DNA from: Styela clava
Taxonomy: Eukaryota; Chordata; Ascidiacea; Stolidobranchia; Styelidae
NCBI RefSeq assembly: GCF_964204865.1
Contig: NC_135250.1
Span: 22,993,395 to 23,057,394, forward strand
Length of the DNA: 64,000 nucleotides
Direction of reading: 5' to 3'
In this document: positions 35,805 to 48,067 of the stretch, piece by piece
Numbering within the stretch: position 1 is the first letter of the stretch
Layout of the letters: every line of letters starts with the position of its first letter
Translations under genes and position numbers: made by a program
Notes under the pieces: model-generated
The model's input: the letters and a program-made list of their open reading frames with translations, nothing else
Told to the model about the DNA's origin: nothing
The model's database searches: none

Positions 35805-37440
35805 TCCAAGAGCCACTCAATCCAACACCAGATAGTTAGGGTATTCCCCGTTTCACGGACAGCAGGCAGGACAGTGTTGTGTTGTGGGAAATACAACACG
35901 GTGCATTTTGTTTCGGCATAGCCAGCTTAACAAAAGAATTTTACGCTAAATTTTGGAAGTCACTTAAACCAATTCTACTTATTCTGTACCAAAGCTTTCA
36001 TGATATAGGCGAAATGTCACATGATTCAGCAATAGGTGTCATAACACTTTTTATATAAAAATGGAGACAAAGATGATTTAAAAAACTGGCGCCCAATTTC
36101 TTTGTTGAATTTCGAATATAAACTTATAGCAAAATTATTGGCTAATAGATTAAGAAGTGTATTACCAGAACTAATTGGACAAGATCAAACTGGATTTATT
36201 TTTGGCAGAGTAATTCATGAAAATTTATTAACTCTTCGGGATGACATCTTTTGGGCTAACCAACAAAACTTACCTCTTATTATATTTTTTGAATAGATCA
36301 GGAGAAAGCGTATGACATGGTCGATCGAGAACTAGTATTACGTCTCTTACGAAAATTGGGCTTTAGAGAATATTTTTTAAAATGGATTCGAACCCTCCGA
36401 AAACAAACAATACAGTAAAAAACTAAATCCCATACCCGACTTGGAATGGTAACCGGACGAGAGGCCGTGGTTCGCCATATGGATAAGCCGTCTTATCGGC
36501 TTTCCTCTCCCCCGGGATAAATATGTAAATCCTATCCTATCCTAACACCCATTCGAAAATTATTACGAATGGCTACTTGTCACAAGATTACCTGTTAACA
36601 AGGGGAGTGAGACAAGGATGCCCATTAGCACCATATTTGTGTCTGTTTATAGCTGAGCTTTTAGCAATCAATATTAAATCTGATAAAGATATTTTGGGAT
36701 TCAGCAATTGTAGTGGGCAAATCGAAATTCATAAAGGGTACGCAGATGATACAACTCTGACTGTAACAAATTTGGCTTCTATCGATGAAAGTCTTAAAAC
36801 AATAAAACACTTAGAAATGTGTACGGGAATACGAATTAACAAACAAAATTGTAAAATTTTATTGTGTGGAAATGCAATTAATTGGAATATTGCCCCAGAA
36901 TACAAAGGTATTGAGGTCAAAAAAGATGAGATTAAAATATTGGGGGCATACTTAGGAAATAACACTGGTTCCATTGAAAAAAATTGGAATAAAGTTCTTA
37001 ATAGTGTCCAAAGCATAATAAATCTGTGGAGGGCCCGAAATCTTTCTATAATAGGAAAAATCAAACCAATTGAATAATCAAATTATTGATCATAATATAT
37101 ATGTTGCAAACAAGCTACATCTTATCCAACCTATCCCATGGAAAAAGATTTGGCAAATAAAAGTACCCAATAAGTATAAAGAACTAAGCTGGAAAACCAA
37201 CAACAACATAGAAAACAAGTCTGTGTTGTTGACTGTGATTTGTGGCAAATCAGCAATCTGGCAATACAGAAACTCTGTCAAATATGATGCTAAAATGCAG
37301 TGTAATTTAAGAGCAATTTTCAAATGTAAAATACTGGGATGTATGAGTTTGATGGACAGCGAATGCAGGAATAATATCATGCAATACCAACACAATGATG
37401 ATGTATTGAATAAATCCATCATGTTATAATATCAATTCCA
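35805..37440 (+). pseudogene. L1/Tx1-like LINE reverse transcriptase, broken and interrupted by a SINE
   Basis: Coding similarity runs from about 35925 (LTKEFYAKFWKSLKPILL) through [14 protein letters not shown] and [10 protein letters not shown], then a stop at 36294, then DQEKAYDMVDRELV. A SINE fragment sits at 36420-36545. The RT resumes with GVRQGCPLAPYLCLF and the catalytic YADDTT (near 36739). C-terminal parts continue to about 37430. The domain order and the NWRPISLLN and YADD motifs mark a non-LTR retrotransposon RT of L1/Tx1 style. No endonuclease domain is visible. Several stops and the SINE show it is dead. Its 3' end probably continues after the hAT element, at 39660. Confidence 0.85.
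36420..36545 (+). repeat. SINE 3' fragment inserted in the LINE
   Basis: The sequence from 'aatcccatacccgacttgg' to the tail 'aaatcctatcctatccta' is the 3' third of the tRNA-derived SINE. The tail of repeated TCCTA units is the SINE's 3' signature. It separates the DQEKAYD and GVRQGCPLAP blocks of the reverse transcriptase. Confidence 0.85.
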
Positions 37441-37986
37441 AACTAATTAAAAACCAATACTCTGCAATCATTAGCCATCTCACGACTCCGGATTGTGTAC
37501 CATAGTTACTAATTTTGGGTATAATGTCTACTTTTTCATACAACGAAAAAAAAGGGTTACATAGACTGAAAATATAGAGAACACCTAATGGCATGATAGG
37601 TGTTCTTCTGATTATTTGTCTAATTCTTTGAAAATTTGTTTTTCATATTAAATGCTAATAATGTATAAACTTAAAATATGTGTTGTATGGTATAATGTTT
37701 TCAATGGTCACTGGATACATGGATTGCCATTTCATGAATGCGAACACAATTTAAATTGGGTTTTTAGATCAATACGGGTAAATGTATCTGAATTGTTTAA
37801 TATTTGACAATATTTATCTATGTATTGTATACTTGTACTATATGCTCTATAATATCACCTAAATTGCCTGGAAAATTGGGATTCATGCAACTAAATTGAA
37901 ATATTATATTTGGATAAACCAAAACTATCATTTTCATAAATCCGAATTGGCAATGGATTTAAATTTGGCAAAAAAAAAAAGTAAGG
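37441..37986. other. LINE-associated AT-rich sequence
   Basis: No gene. It ends in a poly-A run directly before the hAT element. The stretch near 37890-37925 recurs near 45670-45710, also in front of poly-A, which suggests it is the 3' end of the LINE or a related element. Confidence 0.45.
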
Positions 37987-39651
37987 CAGTGGTTAGCAAC
38001 CAGGGTGCCGCGGCACATTAATGTGCCGCAGAAAGATTTTGGTGTGCCGCGAAGAGATTTCATTTTTGAATTTATTTCAAGTGATTCCAATTGCCAATCA
38101 CTTGAATATCCCATGGCTCTTGCTAACAAACAGAAACGACAAATTTGAGGAGTCGTATTTCAGGTATTTGGGTATTGTTTTAATTCTAAGTTTTGCATGA
38201 TGCACGCCAACACCTTTTCGTAAAATTGAAAATGTCAATAAAGGTAACAAATTACTGTGCAAAATTTTGTTTCAAATTTGACCAAGAAATTATTATTTGA
38301 CTATTATTTAAACTCAAAATAATATTCAGGATTCGCGCAATGACTTTGCAGGATTTTTATTCACTATTTAATACGAAAATAAAATAGACACAATAGGAAA
38401 GTAAAATCATAAGAAGGTTAACTATCGTCTTTATAAATATCCGCATCCCAGCGTCAGAAATAATAATATTTTTTAGCTTAAAATTGGGACAGTTAATTTA
38501 CAATCAGTGGGGAGGGGAGGAAGATCAAACCCGGCGTAAAATCGAAAATCAGAATAAAATCCTGAATTCACTCTTTAATATATTTCGCCCATATAAATGC
38601 ATAGTTTTCCCAGGAATATAAAACCAAACGTTGAGCAAGAAGTAGTCCTTGTAAAAAGAGAGTACGGGCGGAAATAGCTCATCAACATTAGAATGCCTAG
38701 CATGTGTATAAAAAAAAAACGATATTCGACTATCCGTTCGAAATATTCGAATTATTTAATTCGACAAAAATATTCTATTTTGCCCACCCTTGCGATCTGT
38801 AATCATGTCAGTAATCCTGCGAAACGCGTTGTAGCACAAACACTGATGCAATGAGACTTAATAATAAAACCTTCATCAGATTTAGTAAATTGCACTATTT
38901 CACGAAAGGGTGGTGAAATTGACGATTATTTCATATCTCAAACACAGAAACGGTAATTTTTCGGATAGTTTTCTGCTGTCTGAAAAGTCAAATAGCGTTT
39001 CGGCATTGTGAACGCTACGATTTTTGTCATCAAATTCTGCTCGTGCCTTGTACGAAATTCATAATGTGAAAAAATTCGTCCATTTGTGAAAATTATTTAT
39101 AACAACTTTAAATCTATTCAGTGTTATTAGCAATAATAATTAATTGTTGTAACGAAATACTGTTTTTTTGCCTATTTCATTTCTTTTGCTAGTGCAGAGA
39201 ATAACACCGTTGAATGATTTTGGCAATGGGAGAAACATATTAAATTGTAACAAAAATGAATTAGGTTAATTGTGCAAAAGGGAGAATACCTGTGATAATA
39301 ATAATGCGTAACGTGGAACGGGCAGGGGCGAGAAAACCCAAAGCGTATTAGCATCACGTATTACCCATGCATCTTATACAATAATGTGAGGTGCTCCGAA
39401 GGTGGGTCTCGTGTACATTATTGTAGGAAAACAGTTATAATATCGGTAACTATTAACCATCCATATTAAATACAGGGTATGTTGTATTAACAAGAATAGA
39501 ATTTCCCTCATCTGATTTTCTATGTTTTTTTATCATTTTATAGCTAAATGGCTTCAAGAGTAGGAAATGTTCATGTTTTGTGATAGGTGTGCCGCGAATA
39601 TTTAAAAAACTCAATAGTGTGCCGCGACATAAAAAAGGTTGGGAATCACTG
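37987..39651. mobile_element. 1665-bp hAT-type element
   Basis: The ends are CAGTGGTTAGCAACC on the left and CAGTGATTCCCAACC on the inverted right. Both are followed inwards by 'gtgccgcg' words typical of Charlie-like hAT ends. Flanks are aagtaagg and cggtaagg, which share six of eight bases, so the target duplication is partly eroded. No transposase frame is evident. It separates the LINE remnant at 35805-37986 from LINE C-terminal sequence at 39660. Confidence 0.75.
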
Positions 39652-39659
39652 CGGTAAGG

Positions 39660-40230
39660 TGTTGTGTTGTGGGAAATATTTAAGAGATTTAATGGTGGCT
39701 TTAATTGGGAACAAATTTGGCAAAAGTCCAGAATCAAACAAATGTAAAAAATTCAATTGGAAGCTATTGCATAATGGGTTACCCACTGCTGATAAAATGA
39801 AATACTGGTTTGAGGATGAACCAGGGACATGTGTTTTATGTACCGGTACCTAATTACAGAATTATGGCATTAAAGAGACAAGTTTTTATTTATTTTTTAC
39901 GTGTGAATAACCAGGGATTTTTGGGAATGGTGTGAGCTGGAATCATTTAATCCAGACCAAATAATAGCAAATGGTATCATTTGCCATTCAAAATTGATAA
40001 CTGCATCATGTGGTAAATATGCCATTTGGACATTTGAAATTCTATGAAATATGGCGAAATTGGTATATCCAAAAGTAGCATGAGAATACTATTCAAGTGC
40101 AAATTGATTGGGACTTTAAACCAGATGACCAGTACCAGTACCAAAGGGAAGAATTGCTTCTCTTTGAACACATGGATGATCTGATTCATAAGTCTGTTAT
40201 TCTGTAAAATTAGACCAATATAATAGTGCA
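39660..40230 (+). pseudogene. LINE C-terminal remnant (zinc-finger-like end)
   Basis: The frame KFNWKLLHNGLPTADKMKYW, then EDEPGTCVLC, continues with breaks to 'FTCE' and matches the usual end of L1/Tx1 ORF2, a CxxC...HxxxxC zinc-finger-like motif. The homologous piece at 55800-56020 is fused to KLHL copy 5 and reads CVLCNYGIDETSFHLFFTCE without the breaks. Here a TACCGGTA-containing insertion and a stop interrupt it. Confidence 0.7.
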
Positions 40231-40544
40231 AAATTCTTATTTCATAATTGTTATTATTGAAAACTCTGATATGCGGGGGAAATGTTCAGGTGTAGATATT
40301 TACATGCACTGTTACAGTGTCATTTGGGTGCATATATGAGTAGAGTAGTATTGTATATTCATTTTAAAACGTTTTGTTTACATGCCAATTCATAAACTAA
40401 AATAAATCTAATCTTTAAATGGTGTTCTACAAATCACAACATGTAACATGATTCTAAATGAACAATTTAATATAATGACATAATACAAAAAAAAGAAATG
40501 GAAAAAATAAAAAAAAGATCAAAAAACTTTCTCTTTGCGAAATT

Positions 40545-41480
40545 CCTATTACAGTTTTATTACGCCTCGTGTCAGCGATTTCCATTTATCGGCCATACGA
40601 TACCAGTTGATTTTTTTTATGCAAATGTTCATTTTCTGGGAATGGGATCTAATCGAATTTGGATGGGAACTACCGGTAATCAAAATTTATTTTGATCAAT
40701 TGGCTTAAAAAATAAATTATTATAAAAAAACATGCCGTTATCACACATGGCTATTATGTTAGGTTTTCTATCTCCAAATTTAGCAATTTTTTTTTTGAAG
40801 CATGTTCAGACATTTGGCATCTGGATTTCTGTTTGATATTTTGGCATTTTTATTAGTTTCTGTTATTAAAATGGGCTAAAATAGTGTAACAATGCCTATA
40901 CTTAGATGGATATTCAAGCAGGGTTGTAAACTTAGTTTTGCATGTTACAGTGTTATTTGTCAGTTTTTAGTTGTGTTTATAAAAATATTTGAAAATTACT
41001 TAATTCAGTAATTGTGATTTTGCCATCCGTTAGTTCGAAGAGCTTTAGTTCAAGCAGTCAATATTTGACTTGATACTTTACACACAGACATACCTTCGGC
41101 GGCTTAGATATTGTGATTTGTACTAATTTGATCAGGCATTGCAGCATTGCCTTTCGTTATCTGGGTATAGTTTCATTTTTATTTTATTGTAGTCATTGTT
41201 TTATGAAGCAAGGCAGCAAGCAAAGGTTTGTTTGTGTTGAACTATAAACTATATATCTTTTTTAAGTATAGTTTTTCTATTGTTTGAGGTACCTTATCAA
41301 TATTGGTAGGCTATAATCATTTAACTGTATAAGCAGTTCTTTACAAAATTAAAGAAAATCATCTCAGAAATGGAAGAAAAAGTTTTTCTATTGTTTGAGG
41401 TACTTTATCAATATTGGTAGGCTATAATCATTTAACTGTATAAGCAGTTCTTTACAAAATTGAAGAAAATCATCTCAGAA
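40545..41480. other. 5' flank and leader of KLHL copy 2
   Basis: Homologous to the flank of copy 1, with a TATAAAAA at 40978-40985. The last part contains a direct repeat of 111 bp (41270-41380 and 41381-41491). It includes a second copy of the start-codon context and creates a short upstream frame at 41370-41420. Confidence 0.65.
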
Positions 41481-43120
41481 ATGGAAGAAAAAATCAATAC
41501 AGATTCTAAAGAACATGCTTTTGAAATTTTACAACAATTGAATGAATATCGTAAAACTGGACGTCATTGTGATTTCATGATCAAAGCTGGATCTGAAGAA
41601 CTTCCCGTTCATAAAAATATTGTGTCGGCAAGTTCCGATTATTTTAAAGCAATGTTATCTCATGAAAATGTGGAAACAAAATCTGGTGTCGTTGAAATAA
41701 AGGAATTTGATGGAGTTTGTGTTAAAAAATGTGTTGATTTCATTTACACTGGGGATGCTTATGTTGCCAAAGAAAAACGTGAAACACTCATGGGTGTTGC
41801 TCACATGATGCAGCTGCAAAGACTTTGTGATAGTATCGCAATTTTTCTGGAAGATGATCTTGATCCTAGATCGTTTTTTCAAACTAAAAAAATTGCCAAT
41901 AGGTACAACTGTAAACAACTTGAGGAAAAATGCAATCAATTTGCATTGCAACGTTTTATAGAAATTGCCCAGTCTGATGAGTTTATGGATCTTGATGAAA
42001 AATTCATTTCATTTCTGATGGAATCAAAGGAAACAAAAGCAAAGGAAGAAGTGAAATGTAAGATGTTGTTAGCTTGGACCAAACATGATATTGATGAAAG
42101 AAAAGAATGTTTTCTTAGTTTGGTGATGAAATTTCAGTTGACAAAAATGACTTTGTCATATAGAAGATTTCTTGTTGAAAATGAGACACTAATAGTTGAA
42201 TCTGAAAAATCTATTCAGTCATTGACCTTGTCAATCTTAGACAGTACTGGGAATATCAGTTCAAAAGATGTCACTTTGACAGAGAATAAACAGCTTGTTG
42301 TTTTTGACAAAACTTCTCAAAGAATGCATTCTCATGATGTTGATGATAAAACATGGACACCAATGCAAACCATAGATCAAGCAATTATACAGAATACATT
42401 ACATTCTGCTGTAGTGATGGAATCTTACATTTACGTAATTTGTACAAATGGATCGTTTTACAGACTTAAATATGCTGAATCAAATGCAAAGTGGGAACAA
42501 ATGGCAAATACAAATCTCAGTATGCTTGTGTAGTTGCACTCGATGGTTTTGTTTATGGTATTGAGTATGGAAGGCACTCAAACATTATGGAAAGATATGA
42601 TCCATCAAATAATAGATGGACCAGACTAACAAACAAATCATTGATTCTAGCTTGGGAATCTTTGGTGGCTGCTGATGGAAAGATGTTTTGTATTGCAGGA
42701 CAATCTGAGCAGCAATATCGAGCAACAAAACAAGTTGAGATTTATGATCCTGTCACATCAACTTGGTCAATGGATAATAGATCATTGAATGAAGCAAGAT
42801 ATTGTGCTTCTGCAACTGCTACCGAGGAAGGAATATATGTTATGGGAGGTTTTAATGTTAATAAAAATTTAAATCTAGCTACTGTTGAATTTCGTTCATT
42901 TGTGTCTAAAACCTGGATAATATTGAAACCAATGAAAAATGCAAGGCAACAGTTCAATAGTTGTGTGATTGATGAGAAAATTTATGTCATTGGTGGAAAT
43001 GGAAATCCTGCAAATATAGAGGAATATGATCCTGAAAGAAAGGAATGGAAAATGATTGACACAATACAAGGGAAAACTATTACTCCATTGGCAACTGTTG
43101 CAATATCTACCGGTATATAA
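41481..43120 (+). pseudogene. BTB-BACK-Kelch protein, KLHL-type, copy 2 (one frameshift)
   Basis: It starts at the conserved MEEKINTDSKEH and reads through BTB, BACK and the first Kelch blades. A single missing base near 42518 ('aatctcagtatg' where copy 4 has 'aatcttcagtgg') shifts the frame to a stop at 42531-42533. The remaining propeller is open in the next frame to 43120, ending LATVAISTGI. Everything else is well preserved, so this is either a very recent pseudogene or a sequencing error in a working gene. The truncated product would keep BTB-BACK and lose most substrate-binding blades. Confidence 0.85.
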
Positions 43121-45347
43121 CGTCAATTACTCTTATTCCTGGACAAATATGGCTCTCATGTTGATTCTGAATATACCTGTCAATTTTTCTGATTCACTCT
43201 CAAATTAAATTGTTTTATGGAATGATGGAAACTAGTGAATTAATCATTTGTGTGTGATTATATTTTGAGTGAATAATTTCTTTGTCAAAAGTTTATTTGA
43301 TTATTATACTTCAATGCATTCAGCCTAAGAACGAATTTACAGAATGTTTGAAGATACATCTTCAGTAATTTGTTTTTCATAATATAGCCAATATCAGTTA
43401 GTTAATCATTCCGGTACATATTTTATTAAAAAGTGACAAGTAAAATTACTTTCATATTGGTAGTGTTTTTTTTTTATATGCATTTATCATGGTCAACCAT
43501 AATGATCTAATTCTTGAAAATGTATCATTTTTCATTATTTCATTCAATTTTGTGATATGTCAGATTACAGGGGACTACCCCGTATTATTTTTTATGGTTG
43601 ATATGGTATGGGTAGTAATCATATCTTTCTCATTACCTCGCATTAATTGTTTATGATGGGGCCTATCTGATTTTAGTTCCATACAATAATTCAAGTTTTT
43701 TTTCTTTATGATCCTGTGGGGTTTATTGGACATGTCAGTGGACATAACATCGTTTTGGTATTTTTGTTCTTGTTCGCTTTTTTTTTATCATTGCAAAATC
43801 GCTTTTCTCTTCGAATACTGAACCAATTGCTTTGAAATTTTCAGTGGTGAAAGATTGATTTTTTTTGCCAGAAGGTTATTTCTTTTAATTATTCTAAAAA
43901 TTTTTGTGGACTTGGACTGTGGACGAGTGATTCGTTTTTTATGTGTCAGAATAAAATATAGCGGCACCTTGTGACGTAACCAGATATTTCTTTGAACATA
44001 GCTCTCTTGTTAATAATAAAAGCTCATTCCTTTGAGGTCACTGTATTTTTTAAAATTTATTATCATTTCACTGCTTTTTGATATAACTTGTTCGAAGATA
44101 TGGATCTTTAAATGCTTTAATTATAATTCATGCTCTTTATTCTTTAAGTAACAGACCAAAAAATTGTGTTTTTATAAACGAAATATTTAGGTTAGTGGCA
44201 TAAAATCTTTCATTACATGGCCCCTGTTGCACAAATTGGTTTCTGTCTGTCTATCCAATATCAAATTTTTGCGCGAATTTGTTACTACAAATGGAAGAAA
44301 TTACAAAACTTTTAGGTTAGGGAGAAGTAGTGTTTATTCAATTATTAGTATTAGCATTATTAGTATTATGTTTTTTTTTTTGAAGTGAGGCTCATTTTAA
44401 ACCATCATCTGTATAACATCATAACAGACTTGTTGTGGCCTTCTAGGTTAAGAACAATCATTCAACTTCTGATATTTTTCTTCTGAAAATGATTTTAAGA
44501 AATTTTTATTTGCGTGAATTTCTTTGCAACTATAGAGCCATGAAATATTGTCATTATTTATTGATTTTAATTTCTGATAAACAGACAATAAGTTCTGTAG
44601 TAAAGGGAATATGATTTTATGGAATATTCGTAAAAATTTTATTATTGTAGTATATTTATATTGACTAATTCACTGAACTTTATAAAATATACTGTGTTTG
44701 TGAAATTGTCATTGTTATTACGGTATGTATATAAGGTACTAGAAGGAGATATAAATTTTCATTTTGATGCTTGTTGTTAATCTTCTGACAAATTCTTACT
44801 GGTATTATTTATGCAATTTTTCACAGCTGTAATTTGCAATATTGATATCATAATTAGATCAGCTGAGAAAGAAATAAATGTTATCTCATGGTCGCGAAGT
44901 TCCTACCAGTTTTTATTACATGCTTGTGTTAAAGATTGTTGAAGATGATTTGATGCATATTTGAATTGATATCAGGCTGTGGAGTTTAATAAACTAATTT
45001 TGATATTGGCTAGAAAGAGCTGTATTTCAAATGTCCTCGAGTTGGATTCAAAATAGGTTAATGGCTTTTTCATATCTAGAAAACCAGTAGATTCTGGAAT
45101 TGTGGGAAAGTTCAAAAAGTGGAGTAGTATTCGATAATGTCATCGCACACAAAAACTGAATATTAATGAGCCAACAGAAATTTTTGAAATAAATGAAAGT
45201 AATAGACTTTTAGCGAAAAATACAATCTTCAACCACTGAAAATTTCAAAGCAATTACTCCAGGAAGATATTTTGTCACAGCAACAACATAATAACAAAAC
45301 GATCCATATCTACACTTCATGTCCAATAAATTAAGATATAGATTCTA
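43121..45347. other. 3' flank of KLHL copy 2
   Basis: AT-rich and without genes. It is homologous to the flanks after copies 1 and 4, but carries extra sequence around 43730-44020 not seen in copy 1. It is followed at about 45405 by the recurring boundary block 'atcacactaggttgtatcca', which also appears at 48700 and, split by a hAT element, at 55013 and 55711. Confidence 0.55.
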
Positions 45348-45717
45348 GAAGATCGTGATATTTTATTTTTGGTGAAATGTCATTGGCGAGCAATTGGGAT
45401 CACACTAGGTTGTATCCAAGAGCCATCACCAGATAGTTAGGGTATTCCCCGTTTCACGGACAACAGGCAGTAAGGTCTTGTGTTGTGGGAAATAGGATAG
45501 GATCTATGGACCTTGAATCAACATTGTTATATTGTTATGAATCAAATGTGACAAATAACTTCCTTCTTTTATATGTAATTTTTAACATAAAACATATGGG
45601 GGGTGAAAAATATGAATAATTAAAATTCGGCCAAAATGTGGAAAAATAAAATCTTGGTGACTTCATGCAAATAAATTGAAATCACGTATTTGGATAACCA
45701 AAAAAAAAAAAAAAAAA

Positions 45718-46484
45718 GGATAGGATTTACATATTTATCCCGACGGGAGAGGAAAGCCGATAAGACGGCTTATCAATATGGCGAACTACGGCCTCTCCTC
45801 CGGTTACCATTCGAAGTCGGGTATGGGATAAGATATATATAGAGTTTGTTTTCGGAAGCATGGACTTGGTGGTGGAGGAAGCGGGTCTGGTATAGTTTAG
45901 TACCACATCCACTTCTAGTTGGCCTGGCTCAACAATTTTTGCATATGTCAATCCTAACCCCCACCTGACTACGTCACAGAAAAATTGTCATTCCGACGTC
46001 ACAGTGGTGTAATAAGGCCCACCGAAGTATGCGGATGGTCGTCCCAAACGCGCAGACGATAACCCGAAATCGAGCAAGCTATTTTTCTCGTCGTAACAAT
46101 CACGCTAGGAGAGAGATCGCTGACTTCAGCAAGTTCCTATCGACGGCGCAGATGCCATTTCAGGCGATCGTAATTATACTTTGGCAATCCCTATGACGTA
46201 ATTTTTGGATGGCATAGTCAGGTGAGGGTTAGGAATAACACATGCAAAAATCGTTATGCTACGCCCACTGGAAGTACTTGTGGTACTAAACTATACTAGA
46301 CCCGAGGAAGCCGTATCCGACCAGCGGTTACGTGAACCACCCAACGACGGTGAGGAGTCCAGCAATCCTCTCGCACATAACCATCCCTGCATGGGATTCA
46401 AACCTACGAACCCACGCAGAGTAATTAGAGGTGCGGTGGCGAGCGTATTCCTAACGCTTAGCCAGTTGAGCCACACCACCCCAC
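45718..46484 (-). repeat. tRNA-derived SINE interrupted by a MITE
   Basis: The SINE 3' tail side (ggataggatttac) begins right after a poly-A run at 45717, and its tRNA-like head ends near 46484 (box A complement 'ttagccagttgagcca'). At 45882 it is broken by a 421-bp element and resumes at 46304 after an 8-bp duplication. Confidence 0.85.
45883..46303. mobile_element. 421-bp MITE with TIRs and 8-bp target duplication, copy A
   Basis: The inverted ends are GGGTCTGGTATAGTTTAGTA and GGGTCTAGTATAGTTTAGTA (inverted right), differing by one base over 20. The target duplication gaggaagc occurs at 45875-45882 and 46304-46311. The interior is relatively GC-rich and non-coding. An 8-bp duplication fits hAT, P or Merlin superfamilies; the GGG start is not typical of hAT, so the family is open. 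Its twin is at 48958-49380. Confidence 0.85.
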
Positions 46485-46507
46485 ATTGAGAGACAATGAT
46501 TTTTAAT

Positions 46508-46844
46508 GGATAGGATTTACATATTTATCCCGGGGGGAGAGAAAAGCCGATAAGACGGCTTATTCATATGGCGAACCACGGCCTCTCGTCCAGTTACCAT
46601 TCCAAGTCGGGTATGGGATTAGTTATATATTGTTTGTTTTCGGAAGCATGGACTTGGTGGTGGAGGAAGCCGTAACCGACCAGCGGTTACGTGAACCACT
46701 CAATGACGGCGAGGAGTCCAGCAATCCTCTCGCACATAACCACCCCTGCATGGGATTCGGACCTGCGAACCCACGCAGAGTAATTGGAGTTGCAGTGGCG
46801 AGCGTATTCCTAAAGCTTAGCCCGTTGAGCCACTCCGCCGCGCC
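46508..46844 (-). repeat. Full-length tRNA-derived SINE, copy A
   Basis: Read on the minus strand, the 5' head has a box A (TGGCTCAACGGGCTAA, near 46815-46835) and a box-B-like GGTCCGAATCC (near 46753-46763). The ~337-bp element ends in a short GGATA/TATCC-type tail. The flanks share aatgga (46505-46510 and 46845-46850), a likely target duplication. Its sequence defines the family whose fragments occur in the ATP9 introns and in the LINE. Confidence 0.85.
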
Positions 46845-47185
46845 AATGGACAACATAACTTGGAATATCAAAATTGAACTAACGATAAATGGGTAAAAAA
46901 AACATGCCGGTATCACACATGGCTATTATGTTGGGTTTTCTATTGTCAAATTTAGCAAATTTTTTTTTTTTGAAGCATGTTCAGACATTCGGCATCTGGA
47001 TTTCTGTTTGATATTTTGGCATTTTTTTGACTTTTTTTTATTAGTTTCTGTTATTAAAATGGGCTACTATAGTGTGTAACAATGCCTATACTTAGATAGA
47101 TATTCAAGCAGGGTTTAGTTTTGCATGTTACTGTGTTATTTGTCAGTTTTTAGTTGTGTTTATAAAAAGAGTTGAAAATTACTTA

Positions 47186-47708
47186 CCGTATATGCTCGTT
47201 TTACTGCCCGATCTTGATTAAGGGCCCGTTTGAATAGCAGCTCATGTGAACAGAACATAAAATTATATGAGGGCCGGTGCTTGAATACCCGCTCAATATA
47301 AAAGCTGATTTTTCAGTGGTAGGGAACAATAGGAAATAAGGAAGCGCTTTTGTCACAACGCTGTTGAATTTTGGGCGCCGGTAGATAACACTCGTGCCTT
47401 TGGCGTCCAAGTACATAACAGATAGCATTGATTATGTAACACCGTGGTTCTCAAACTGGGCGTCGCGGCACCCGAGTGCGTCGTTTCAATTTTTGATGGG
47501 GCTTCGCAAAACATTTCTTCTTTTGCGGATTTGTAATTGCGGTGCGTAGAAAAAGTCAAAATTTTTGTTATTCTCGTTTAAATCATACTTGAGAACTTGA
47601 AAATAACAATTCAATATTTATTGTAACGATCGAAAATAACACGCGCCCGTGCTTTAGTGAGTTGCTTGAGAAAAATATGGGCCAAGGCTACAAAACGAGC
47701 AAATACTG
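47186..47708. mobile_element. 523-bp TA-flanked MITE in the KLHL leader, copy A
   Basis: It is flanked by TA on both sides. The inverted ends are CCGTATATGCTCGTTTTA and CAGTATTTGCTCGTTTTG. Copy 2's leader lacks it, giving an empty-site comparison (attact/taattcagtaa). Inside is a hAT-like end (ccgtggttctcaaactgggc) near 47442. It lies between the TATA-like box and the start codon of copy 3; the twin is at 50268-50790. Confidence 0.8.
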
Positions 47709-48067
47709 TAATTCAGTAACAGTGATTATGCCATCCATTAGTTCGAAGAGCTTTAGTTCAAGCAGTCAATACTTGATACTTTACATACAGACATACCTTC
47801 GGCGGCTTCGATATTGTGATGTGTACTCATTTGATCAGGCATTGCATCATTGCCTTTCGTTATCTGGGTATAGTTTCATTTTTATTTAATTGTAGTCATT
47901 GTTTTAAGAAGCAAGGCAGCAAGATTTGTTTGTGTTGAACTATAAACTATATAACTTTTTTAAATATAGTTTTTCTATTGTTTAAGGTACTTTATCAATA
48001 TTGGTAGGCTATATTCATATAACTGTATAGGCAGTTCTTTATAAAATCAAACAAAATCATCTCAGAG

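Noticed and set aside
46700-46844. Functional tRNA gene in the SINE head
   Set aside because: Box A and a box-B-like word exist, but the spacing is too long and no cloverleaf with a proper acceptor stem is apparent.
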